Source: an uncultured Treponema sp. (GTDB taxonomy: Bacteria; Spirochaetota; Spirochaetia; Treponematales; Treponemataceae). From it: DNA of 6,462 bases. The position numbers and the translations under genes were made by a program. A model generated the notes under the pieces. That model made no database searches. It saw nothing but the letters and a program-made list of their open reading frames with translations, and was not told the DNA's origin. The DNA lies in the NCBI GenBank assembly GCA_905236315.1, contig CAJOPO010000226.1, forward strand, positions 1 through 6,462, read 5' to 3'. Shown here in pieces: positions 1-5,740 of the stretch (position 1 is the stretch's first letter; every line of letters begins with the position of its first letter).

Positions 1-84
1 GATTCGATAGATTCTTCCACAATGCAACGTCTGCTAGCATTGTGTGTTCAGAATGACACGTTTAACATAGCATACATTTCGTAA
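1..84 (+). CDS. Possible 3' end of a rightward gene (partial)
   Basis: One + strand frame is open from the window edge to a TAA at 82-84 and would give 27 residues ending in NIAYIS. I do not recognise the sequence. The reason to list it is the strong terminator that starts 6 bases after this stop. That terminator has its T-tract only on the + strand, so some rightward transcript should end here. A second + frame, open from base 3 to a TGA at 54-56, is an alternative tail that would leave about 34 bases of 3' UTR. The real product could also be an untranslated RNA. The segment contains an 8-bp inverted repeat (18-25 and 37-44), which is unusual inside a coding end. The frame choice is an inference. 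Confidence 0.3.
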   Translation, partial: DSIDSSTMQRLLALCVQNDTFNIAYIS

Positions 85-89
85 CACCT

Positions 90-131
90 CCCCCTTTTAG
101 AAAATTAAGTTTCTCTAAAAGGGGGCTTTTT
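90..131 (+). terminator. Rho-independent terminator, rightward
   Basis: The left arm (90-101: CCCCC, TTTT, AGA) pairs with the right arm (114-125: TCT, AAAA, GGGGG) to give a 12-bp perfect stem. Three more A-T pairs can form across a one-base bulge, leaving a loop of about five bases. The right arm is followed by C and then TTTTT at 127-131. On the minus strand the stem would be followed by GAGGTGTT rather than a T-tract. It should therefore stop rightward transcription entering from the left edge, and would be a weak terminator for glmS, which converges on it. Confidence 0.85.
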
Positions 132-142
132 ATTAAATATTT

Positions 143-1987
143 TTATTCTACAGTAACAGATTTAGCAAGATTGCGAGGCTTATCAGGGTCATTTCCGCGC
201 ATTACAGAACAATAGTATGCAAATAATTGTGCAGGAATAACACTTAAAAGCGGAGCAAGAGCATCTTCCACTTCTGGTATGCAAATAACTTCATCAGCAA
301 CATTCTGAAAGATTGTCCCTGTATCTTGGGTTATAACAAGAGTTGTGCAGCCACGAGAGCGAACTTCTTCTATATTACTAATAATTTTTTCATATAAACT
401 ATGTTCAGTAGCTATAGCTACTACCAAAGTAGAAGTATCTACTAAAGCAATAGGACCATGCTTAAGTTCCCCAGCAGCAAAGGCTTCGCTGTGCATATAG
501 CTTACTTCTTTTAACTTTAAAGCAGCCTCTAGGGTTGTAGCATTATCAAACTGTCTACCAATAAAGAATACTTTTTCCTTATTATAATTTTTGCTTGCAA
601 ACTTTTGTATAAGGCTTTCGTTTTTTAAAACCTCTTCCATTTTTGAAGGTATACGATACAAGGCTTCTAGTAAGTGTTTATAACCATTTAAGTCCACAGT
701 TCTACGAGCATAAGAACACTGTAAAGCAAGCATATAAAGACAAGCAAGCTGTGTTGTATATGCCTTTGTAGAAGCAACTGCTATTTCAGGACCTGCAAGG
801 GTGTAGATAACATCATCAGCTTCTCGGCTTGCAGTGCTACCAACACAGTTTGTTATAGCAATTACATGTACCCCTGCTGCTTTTGCTTGGCGCAAAGCCG
901 CTAAGGTATCAGCAGTTTCTCCTGATTGTGTTAAAATTATAAATATATCATCTTTGTTTAATATAGGATTGCAATAGCGGAATTCACTTGCCACTTCTAC
1001 AACAACAGGTAAGCGAGCAAACTTTTCAAAAGCATATTTAGCAACTACACCTGCATGATAAGCCGTTCCACAAGCTGTTATAACAAGTCTTTTTGCATTC
1101 TTCCAATCTTCATTCATTATCTTTAACTCTTCAAACTTAACATCTACAGGTAAGTTTCCATCAAGTATAATATGAGAGCCTAAGGTATCTCTTAGAGCGC
1201 GTGGCTGCTCATTTATTTCTTTAAGCATAAAGTGCGCATAACCATTCTTTTCTGCAGCAGAAATATCCCAATCAATATGAGAAGGCTCTTTTATCACCTT
1301 GTTTCCATCTTCATCATACAAATCTACATGGTCGCAGTAAAGAACAGCTACTTGCTTTTGGTCTAAAAAGTACACTTCCCTAGTATGCTCTAGCACAGCA
1401 GGAACATCGCTTGCAATAAAGTTCTCATCTTTACCAAGCCCTATAATAAGAGGGCTTTCTTTACGAGCGGCAATTATGCGGTCTGGAAAATCCTTACAAA
1501 TAACTCCTAGCGCATAGCTACCTTCTAGTCTGTGCAATACAGTAAGAACGGCATCAAAAATATCTCCCTGCTGCTCATAATAATAATTAATTAAATGAGC
1601 TATTACCTCTGTATCTGTCTGACTGCGAAATACTATTCCCTGCTCTTGAAGCCATGCCTTTAGTTTAGCATAATTTTCTATTATGCCATTATGTACAATG
1701 GCGATTGTTCCACTTACATTTGTATGTGGGTGAGCATTTATATCACTAGGCTCGCCGTGAGTTGCCCATCTTGTATGCCCAATTCCCAAAGTGCCTTGAA
1801 CAGTTTCTTTAGCAATGTGTTCTTCCAAGACTTTTAATGCACCTTTTACCTTGCGAACTACTATATCTTCACCGTCAAAAACAGCTATACCTGCACTATC
1901 ATAACCACGATATTCTAACTTTTTTAAAGCATTTACAAGAACTGGCGTTGCATTTTTGCTACCTACATATCCAACAATTCCACACAT
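143..1987 (-). CDS. glmS: Glutamine--fructose-6-phosphate aminotransferase (isomerizing)
   Basis: This cytoplasmic enzyme converts fructose-6-phosphate and glutamine to glucosamine-6-phosphate, the first committed step toward UDP-GlcNAc for peptidoglycan. The 614-residue protein is full length. The N-terminal class II glutaminase domain has the nucleophile Cys2 (MCGIVGYVG), GYDSAG at 29-34, the glutamine-binding RWATHG at 73-78 and HNGIIENY at 99-106. Two SIS sugar-isomerase domains follow: TACGTAYHAG near 304-313, TQSGETADT at 353-361, STKAYTTQ at 406-413 and GELKHGPIAL at 506-515. The tail LAKSVTVE carries the Lys (K609) that in the E. coli enzyme forms the Schiff base with the sugar. The ATG is fixed by Cys2 and is preceded by purine-rich Shine-Dalgarno sequence. 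The HD-GYP gene lies 95 bases upstream on the same strand with no clear terminator between, so co-transcription is possible. The leader shows no glmS ribozyme. Confidence 0.98.
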   Translation of the reverse strand: MCGIVGYVGSKNATPVLVNALKKLEYRGYDSAGIAVFDGEDIVVRKVKGALKVLEEHIAKETVQGTLGIGHTRWATHGEPSDINAHPHTNVSGTIAIVHNGIIENYAKLKAWLQEQGIVFRSQTDTEVIAHLINYYYEQQGDIFDAVLTVLHRLEGSYALGVICKDFPDRIIAARKESPLIIGLGKDENFIASDVPAVLEHTREVYFLDQKQVAVLYCDHVDLYDEDGNKVIKEPSHIDWDISAAEKNGYAHFMLKEINEQPRALRDTLGSHIILDGNLPVDVKFEELKIMNEDWKNAKRLVITACGTAYHAGVVAKYAFEKFARLPVVVEVASEFRYCNPILNKDDIFIILTQSGETADTLAALRQAKAAGVHVIAITNCVGSTASREADDVIYTLAGPEIAVASTKAYTTQLACLYMLALQCSYARRTVDLNGYKHLLEALYRIPSKMEEVLKNESLIQKFASKNYNKEKVFFIGRQFDNATTLEAALKLKEVSYMHSEAFAAGELKHGPIALVDTSTLVVAIATEHSLYEKIISNIEEVRSRGCTTLVITQDTGTIFQNVADEVICIPEVEDALAPLLSVIPAQLFAYYCSVMRGNDPDKPRNLAKSVTVE

Positions 1988-1994
1988 ATATATA

Positions 1995-2005
1995 CCCTCT
2001 CCTTT
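1995..2005 (-). promoter_or_regulatory. Ribosome binding site of glmS
   Basis: Read on the minus strand this is AAAGGAGAGGG, followed by TATATAT and then the ATG at 1985-1987. AGGAG lies 11 bases and GAGGG 7 bases from the start, so GAGGG has the more usual spacing. Further upstream, 2006-2082 is AT-rich and holds several TATAAA-like words but no convincing -35/-10 pair, so I assign no promoter there. Confidence 0.65.
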
Positions 2006-2082
2006 ATTTTTATATTTATAAAAGTTATATTAAATGAAAAAATTACCTATGTACACCACTATGATTAAAAGTTTACTATACC

Positions 2083-2964
2083 TTATACTAATTTTTCAAG
2101 AGCCGTAATAATAGAAGAGTCATATATTCCATTTCTACGGCGCAATTCTATAAGAGCATTCTTTTTGTTTAATATTCTATGATAAGACCTTCTTGTTGTT
2201 AGAGAAACATAACTTTCTACTACATGAATAATGCGTGCTACTAAGGGTATATCTTCACCGCTTAAACCTTCTGGATAACCTGACCCATCAATATTTTCAT
2301 GATGAAACATTGAAGCATTATAAAACAATTCATAATAGGAGCGAGGAACAAAGCTTAAAAAATTATCAGAGCGCATAACATGGGTTTTTATTACAGTCCT
2401 TTCTCGTGCAGAAAGTATTTCCCCATGCATAAATTCTTCTGGCACATCTAAAAAACCGCAATCATAAACCAAGCCAATGCAAAAATAGAGCGCACAAGTT
2501 TTTTCTTCAATTTCTAAATATTTTGATACTTCGTAAACTAACATGCTAACAATATAAGAGTTATTAGGGCGTGCTGTATGAAAATCTATGCGCCGTCCTA
2601 TTTTTTCACACTTCTTTATAAAAGCATTAAAATCGTATTCTGTATTATCTTTATAAAGTTCTTTTATGTTCTGTACTATGTTCTTATATTTTTTTCTATT
2701 AATCATTGCTTTAGGAAGCCACAAGATAAAGCGTAGTAAAAAAATAATAAATATAAGAATAAAAGCAAAAAAGATAATATTTCCCAAGGTATAAATAAAG
2801 CGCATATTTTCTGGATTATAAGAAAAATCAGACATAAAGTTTTCAAAAAAACTTATAAGTGTTGCGCCTAAGTCCCAAAGAATATCACCCTTACTAAAAC
2901 TTTTTTGTGCAGGCTCTGAGGGAGAAGTTTGAACTAAAAAAAGGACATTTTGTGTAAACAACAT
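2083..2964 (-). CDS. Membrane-anchored degenerate HD-GYP domain protein
   Basis: Numbering is from the ATG at 2962-2964 (293 residues). A weak hydrophobic N-terminus and a short linker precede a strong transmembrane helix at about 57-82, then basic residues (RKKYKN), so the C-terminal domain is probably cytoplasmic. That domain is HD-GYP-like. It has HTAR near 129, a KTH motif at 193-195, HHENIDGSGYP at 221-231, then GL.G..IP and ARI. HD-GYP proteins normally hydrolyse cyclic di-GMP. Here the signature HD..K reads YDCGF (167-171), so the metal-binding His is Tyr and the Lys is Phe. The late VAD..DAL motif reads VVESYVSL, with Glu in place of Asp. I infer weak or absent catalysis and perhaps a ligand-binding role. 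A GTG at 2989-2991 would add nine residues (LFFIIIFL-rich, signal-like), but that codon lies inside the flaB terminator stem, so I prefer the ATG. Neither start has a well-placed Shine-Dalgarno. Confidence 0.85.
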   Translation of the reverse strand: MLFTQNVLFLVQTSPSEPAQKSFSKGDILWDLGATLISFFENFMSDFSYNPENMRFIYTLGNIIFFAFILIFIIFLLRFILWLPKAMINRKKYKNIVQNIKELYKDNTEYDFNAFIKKCEKIGRRIDFHTARPNNSYIVSMLVYEVSKYLEIEEKTCALYFCIGLVYDCGFLDVPEEFMHGEILSARERTVIKTHVMRSDNFLSFVPRSYYELFYNASMFHHENIDGSGYPEGLSGEDIPLVARIIHVVESYVSLTTRRSYHRILNKKNALIELRRRNGIYDSSIITALEKLV

Positions 2965-2971
2965 TAAAAAT

Positions 2972-3000
2972 ATTATAATAAAAAAAAGCACCCTTCACTA
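2972..3000 (-). promoter_or_regulatory. Candidate promoter of the HD-GYP gene
   Basis: The minus strand carries a perfect TATAAT (2972-2977) with a 17-base spacer to TAGTGA (2995-3000), which matches TTGACA at only three positions. The -10 ends 7 bases before the ATG at 2964, so transcription would start at or next to the start codon. The -35 falls within the loop and arm of the flaB terminator. The A/T-rich setting makes a chance TATAAT quite possible. Confidence 0.35.
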
Positions 3001-3010
3001 GTAAGGATGC
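2980..3010 (-). terminator. Rho-independent terminator of flaB
   Basis: On the minus strand, GCATCCTT (3003-3010) pairs with AAGGGTGC (2988-2995). This is eight pairs including one G-U, closing a 7-base loop, and it can be extended outward by a G-U and three A-T pairs. Eight T residues follow directly (A-run at 2980-2987 on the + strand). It lies about 70 bases past the flaB stop, with no competing gene in between, so it most likely ends the flagellin transcript. Confidence 0.87.
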
Positions 3011-3081
3011 CTTTAGATAGAATACAAGCCTACATAACAAAATATATTTGCTATGCAAACTTTTTATTATACAACAATGAA

Positions 3082-3942
3082 CTACTGTAGCAAAGAAAGA
3101 ACATTCTGTGAGCTCTGGTTTGCCTGAGCCAACATAGCTGTTCCAGCCTGAGAAAGAACTTGATTCTTTGTGAAATCGACCATTTCTTTTGCCATATCTG
3201 TATCGCGGATGCGGCTTTCTGCAGACTGTAAGTTTTCTGCGCTTGTGTCCAATCCCTGAACTGTCTTTTCTAGGCGGTTCTGGTATGCACCCAAGTCTGC
3301 GCGCTGTTTGTTAATCTGTTTGATAGCTTCATCCAAAGTACCGATTGCGCGGTTTGCTTCATCAGGAGTCTGAAGGCTCATGATTTCTTCGTTTCCAACA
3401 TTGCGTAAGCCAAGAGCTGCTGCGCTCATTGTACCAATGTATACCTGAGTTCTCTGGTCCATGTTAGCACCAATGTGGAGCCACATAGAAGCTGTAACGC
3501 TGTTTTCACCAGTTGGGCGAGCAAAGCGACCTGTTAACATATTCATACCATTGAACTGTGCTGTAGAAGCAATGCGGTCAACTTCTGCAATAAGAGAAGA
3601 AACTTCAACCTGAATCATCAAGCGGTCTTCGTCTGTGTAGATACCGTTGCTTGACTGAACAGCCAATTCGCGAATGCGCTGTACAATATCTTCAGTTTCC
3701 TGTAGATAGCCTTCTGTTGTCTGAATGAAAGAAATGCCGTTCTTTGCATTTTCAGAAGCCTTGTTTAAGCCACGAATCTGGCTTCTCATTTTTTCTGATA
3801 CGGCAAGACCAGAAGCATCGTCACCTGCACGATTGATTTTCATGCCAGAAGAAAGCTTCTCCATGTTCTTCTGCTGGTTTACTTCAGTAAGTCCCCCAGC
3901 ACGCTGTGCAAACATAGCACTCATGTTGTGATTGATAACCAT
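3082..3942 (-). CDS. flaB: Core flagellin of the periplasmic flagellum (FlaB family)
   Basis: This protein polymerises into the core of the endoflagellar filament, which in spirochaetes turns in the periplasm. It has 286 residues, the usual size for treponemal FlaB proteins. The conserved N-terminal D0/D1 region (1 to about 140) includes [12 protein letters not shown], the [30 protein letters not shown] run from residue 28 and [13 protein letters not shown] at 128-140. The C-terminal D1/D0 region (about 190-286) includes [15 protein letters not shown] and ends [13 protein letters not shown]. The variable D2/D3 domains of enterobacterial flagellins are absent. The gene has its own sigma-28 promoter, a structured leader, a strong Shine-Dalgarno and a terminator. 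Its codon use (many CTG, CAG, CGC) is visibly less AT-rich than its neighbours, as expected for a very abundant protein. Treponemes carry several flaB paralogues. Neighbourhood hints at flaB2, but I cannot assign the number. Confidence 0.96.
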   Translation of the reverse strand: MVINHNMSAMFAQRAGGLTEVNQQKNMEKLSSGMKINRAGDDASGLAVSEKMRSQIRGLNKASENAKNGISFIQTTEGYLQETEDIVQRIRELAVQSSNGIYTDEDRLMIQVEVSSLIAEVDRIASTAQFNGMNMLTGRFARPTGENSVTASMWLHIGANMDQRTQVYIGTMSAAALGLRNVGNEEIMSLQTPDEANRAIGTLDEAIKQINKQRADLGAYQNRLEKTVQGLDTSAENLQSAESRIRDTDMAKEMVDFTKNQVLSQAGTAMLAQANQSSQNVLSLLQ

Positions 3943-3949
3943 AATGTAT

Positions 3950-3955
3950 CTCCTT
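3950..3955 (-). promoter_or_regulatory. Ribosome binding site of flaB
   Basis: The minus strand reads AAGGAG, seven bases before the flaB ATG at 3940-3942. It is one of the strongest Shine-Dalgarno sites in the window and fixes the start. Its GGA core could also be a contact point for CsrA, which is reported to control flagellin translation in Borrelia. That link is only a possibility here. Confidence 0.85.
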
Positions 3956-3972
3956 TATGAGTATTTTGAGTT

Positions 3973-4001
3973 ACAGGCAAACACTTGCAGATGTTTGCTG
4001 T
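3973..4001 (-). promoter_or_regulatory. Stem-loop in the flaB 5' leader
   Basis: Between the predicted transcription start and the Shine-Dalgarno, GCAAACA (3977-3983 on +) pairs with TGTTTGC (3992-3998) around an 8-base loop. ACA/TGT (3973-3975 and 3999-4001) extends the stem past one bulged G. A CCCGGG palindrome sits next to it at 4003-4008. There is no T-tract, so it is not a terminator. It may stabilise flagellin mRNA or serve translational control, by inference from its position. Confidence 0.55.
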
Positions 4002-4029
4002 CCCCGGGCTGTACCACCCTATACTTTTA

Positions 4030-4056
4030 GTTTCGGAGATAAGGGGTAAGACTTTA
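4030..4056 (-). promoter_or_regulatory. Sigma-28 (FliA-type) promoter of flaB
   Basis: On the minus strand, TAAA (4053-4056) is followed by exactly 15 bases and then TCCGAAAC (4030-4037). The motile-bacteria flagellar consensus is TAAA-N15-GCCGATAA, so the -35 core, the spacer and the CCGA core all match. Transcription should start about 80 bases before the ATG. AT-rich sequence lies immediately upstream (4058-4100). No competing sigma-70 promoter is evident, so flaB should be a late, sigma-28-dependent gene. Confidence 0.78.
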
Positions 4057-4113
4057 GAAAAATTATTATTTTTTTTAGATTTTATTTTAAAACAACAAAC
4101 TCACCCCATTTCT

Positions 4114-4137
4114 TTAATGCTTGCATTAATGCTTGCA
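4114..4137. repeat. Perfect 12-bp tandem duplication across a stop codon
   Basis: TTAATGCTTGCA occurs twice in direct succession (4114-4125 and 4126-4137). On the minus strand it reads TGC AAG CAT TAA twice, so the last three codons and the stop of the zinc-ribbon gene are duplicated. The protein ends at the first stop and the second copy is a relic in the 3' UTR. The junction also makes a 10-bp palindrome, GCATTAATGC (4123-4132). Confidence 0.9.
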
Positions 4138-4545
4138 ACATTCACTGCAACCTGTAACAATTACATGTTTTTTCCCATCAGTTTTATTAAATAAGCGTGC
4201 AGTTAAATGTCCATCTTTTATAGGAACCATTTTATGACATACAGGACATTCTCTTTTTACCCCTGCTTGTAATACTGGGTAGCAGTGAGGGCAGCCATTT
4301 ATAGTACAAAGTTGGTCACTTACATTCATAGGTCGATAAACGCGAGTATACAAATCTTCTCCTTTTAAAAGAAAGCTATTACACAGTGGACACTGTACAG
4401 AAGAATGTTCTGCACTCCCCTTTTTATTGCGTTTATCCTTTTTATTTTCTGCATCTGAGGCAGAATATCGAGCAAGTAGGAAAAGTAAAATAATTATAGC
4501 ACATATTATACAAGCAAATGCAAAAAACATTTTTAAGCTAAACAT
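4126..4545 (-). CDS. Small membrane-anchored protein with two zinc ribbons
   Basis: This is a hypothetical protein of 139 residues from the ATG at 4543-4545. An N-terminal hydrophobic helix (about 6-25) is followed by a charged, lysine-rich linker (32-43), so the rest is probably cytoplasmic. It then has four cysteine knuckles: CPLC at 52-55, CPHC at 85-88, CPVC at 100-103 and CSEC at 133-136. The pairs 52/85 and 100/133 have the same 33-residue spacing, suggesting two tandem zinc ribbons that arose by duplication. I know no function for it. Zinc ribbons bind nucleic acid or protein, or simply stabilise a fold. The open frame can be extended to a TTG at 4581, but that TTG falls in the likely -35 box, so I prefer the ATG. 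There is no Shine-Dalgarno. The gene is transcribed divergently from apbE, and no clear terminator follows it before the flaB promoter. Confidence 0.8.
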   Translation of the reverse strand: MFSLKMFFAFACIICAIIILLFLLARYSASDAENKKDKRNKKGSAEHSSVQCPLCNSFLLKGEDLYTRVYRPMNVSDQLCTINGCPHCYPVLQAGVKRECPVCHKMVPIKDGHLTARLFNKTDGKKHVIVTGCSECCKH

Positions 4546-4551
4546 ATTATC

Positions 4552-4581
4552 ATTATATAGAAGAAAGGTAGATTGAAACAA
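4552..4581 (-). promoter_or_regulatory. Promoter of the zinc-ribbon gene
   Basis: The minus strand has a perfect TATAAT (4552-4557) and, 18 bases upstream, TTGTTT (4576-4581). The -10 ends 6 bases before the ATG at 4545, which implies transcription starting at or beside the start codon. The -35 hexamer overlaps that of the divergent apbE promoter. Confidence 0.5.
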
Positions 4582-4601
4582 TAATTTTTATGCTATAAAA
4601 T
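4573..4601 (+). promoter_or_regulatory. Sigma-70 promoter of apbE
   Basis: TTGAAA (4573-4578), a 17-base spacer and TAAAAT (4596-4601) each match the sigma-70 consensus at five of six positions. The word TGCTATAAA at 4591-4599 offers an alternative extended -10. The -10 ends 6 bases before the apbE ATG and there is no Shine-Dalgarno, so the transcript may be leaderless. Confidence 0.62.
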
Positions 4602-4607
4602 GCGCTT

Positions 4608-5648
4608 ATGTTAAAACATAGAATAAAAACCTACAAAAGTTTTATATTGATAGTTACATTCTTTTTATTTAATCTTTTTGTTTCTTGCAAAAATAATTCT
4701 GCCCCTATGACACAGCAAGTTTTAGGTACAGTTTGCACAATAAATCTTTATGAACAAGGAAATGATAATTTATATACTCTACTTTTTAATCGTCTTAATG
4801 ACTTAGATAATGATTTTAATATAAATAATCCTAATTCCACACTTAGTAAAATAAATAGTAATGCAGGTATAAAAGCCATACAAGTAAACAATGATGTTTG
4901 GTTTGTTATGCAAGAAGCTCTTGATTTTGCAAAAAAAAGTGAGGGGCTTTTTGACCCCACATTAGGTCCAGTAATAAAACTGTGGGGCATAAACACAGAA
5001 CATGCACGAGTGCCTAGAAAAGAAGAAATAGATGTAGCTTTAAATCTTACAGGCTATGAAAAAGTTCAAATGAAGGATGAAGATAATAGTATATATTTAC
5101 CCGTAAAAGATATGGCTCTAGATTTAGGAGGCATTGTAAAAGGCTATGCCGCAGACCAAATTGTGCTTATGCTTAAACAGCACAAAATAAAGCGTGCCTT
5201 AATAGATTTAGGTGGCAATATATATGTATATGGAACAAAAAAAGATAAAAATAATTGGCTTGTAGGCATAAAAAATCCAGAAGAACCAGAAGGGAACCCT
5301 GCCCTTGTTCTTTCATTGCAAGGGAATAATACCGTTGTAACAAGTGGTGTATATGAAAGATACTTTATTCAAGACGGAATACGCTACCACCATATAATAG
5401 ACCCGCGCACTGGCTATCCTGCACTTTCTGATTGCAGTAGTGTAAGCATTATTACAGAGTCCTCACTACAAGCAGATGCCTTGAGTACAATATTCTTTAT
5501 TCTTGGCACAAAGGCACTTTCCTTTGCAGAAGATGATATACAATCTGTTTTTATAAGCAATAGTGGTCAAGTCCAAGCTTCCAAAACTCTAAAAGATAAA
5601 CTCTATCCTTATGGTGATAAAGATATAAAAATAGAATTTAGAGAATGA
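4608..5648 (+). CDS. apbE: FAD:protein FMN transferase, ApbE/Ftp-family lipoprotein
   Basis: ApbE proteins split FAD and attach FMN to Thr or Ser of target proteins such as RnfG/NqrC subunits. The T. pallidum relative (Ftp) was described as a periplasmic lipoprotein with FAD pyrophosphatase and flavinylation activity. This protein has 346 residues. A basic n-region (MLKHRIKTYK) and a hydrophobic core lead to LFVSC with Cys27, a relaxed spirochaetal lipobox, so the enzyme is probably lipid-anchored and extracytoplasmic. Family motifs are in order: NPNSTLSKIN at 74-83, LDLGGIVKGYAAD at 171-183, DLGGNIYVYG at 200-209, TSGVYERYF at 245-253, HHIIDPRTGYPA at 261-272 and DALST at 290-294, whose Asp belongs to the Mg site. 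All key segments look intact. An in-frame TAA at 4596-4598 leaves ATG 4608 as the only start before the signal peptide. No Rnf/Nqr target gene lies in the window. Confidence 0.95.
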   Translation: MLKHRIKTYKSFILIVTFFLFNLFVSCKNNSAPMTQQVLGTVCTINLYEQGNDNLYTLLFNRLNDLDNDFNINNPNSTLSKINSNAGIKAIQVNNDVWFVMQEALDFAKKSEGLFDPTLGPVIKLWGINTEHARVPRKEEIDVALNLTGYEKVQMKDEDNSIYLPVKDMALDLGGIVKGYAADQIVLMLKQHKIKRALIDLGGNIYVYGTKKDKNNWLVGIKNPEEPEGNPALVLSLQGNNTVVTSGVYERYFIQDGIRYHHIIDPRTGYPALSDCSSVSIITESSLQADALSTIFFILGTKALSFAEDDIQSVFISNSGQVQASKTLKDKLYPYGDKDIKIEFRE

Positions 5649-5740
5649 ATGAATCTAATGGAAAGTCTAAAATCGAAATTCGAGAAAACAAGTTATATAA
5701 TGTTTTTTCCATTATTTTACTTAGTTATTTTTTTCTCTGA
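5645..5740 (+). CDS. Short ORF coupled to apbE, probable 5' remnant of a membrane protein gene
   Basis: An ATG at 5645-5647 overlaps the apbE TGA as ATGA, the usual arrangement of translationally coupled operon genes. The frame gives 31 residues: a polar start (MNESNGKSKIEIRENK) and then a hydrophobic run (VFSIILLSYFFL) that a TGA cuts off at 5738-5740. It looks like the beginning of a membrane protein broken in its first helix, but it could be a complete small membrane peptide or a chance frame. A second frame, ATG 5658 to TAA 5757-5759, gives 33 residues with one hydrophobic segment and competes with it. The family is not recognisable. Confidence 0.3.
   Translation: MNESNGKSKIEIRENKLYNVFSIILLSYFFL

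Noticed and set aside
1..22. GATTCGATAG followed by TTCCACA resembles the T-loop and 3' end of a tRNA
   Set aside because: The two T-stem bases visible before the loop do not pair with the bases after it, and no other tRNA arm can be seen in the window.
1837..2037. 66-codon open frame on the + strand
   Set aside because: It lies almost wholly antisense to the start of glmS, is low in complexity, and has no ribosome site or family resemblance.
1988..2082. Possible glmS ribozyme/riboswitch upstream of glmS
   Set aside because: The leader is only about 95 bases of AT-rich sequence without the ribozyme's paired core.
3047..3065. TTTGC-TAT-GCAAA hairpin followed by CTTTTT on the + strand
   Set aside because: The stem is only five pairs, and there is no rightward gene for it to end. 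The flaB transcript runs the other way and has a much better terminator at 2980-3010.
3725..3931. 68-codon open frame on the + strand
   Set aside because: It is a mirror frame of the conserved N-terminal flagellin coding sequence.
3985..4194. 69-codon open frame on the + strand
   Set aside because: It runs antisense through the flaB leader and promoter and the end of the zinc-ribbon gene, with no ribosome site.
4748..4996. 82-codon open frame on the - strand
   Set aside because: It is antisense to well-conserved apbE coding sequence and has no promoter or ribosome site.
5697..5734. Weak hairpin (ATAATG/CATTAT) and a later T-run as a terminator for apbE
   Set aside because: The stem is all but one A-T, and the T-run lies more than ten bases beyond it. 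Support is too weak to annotate.
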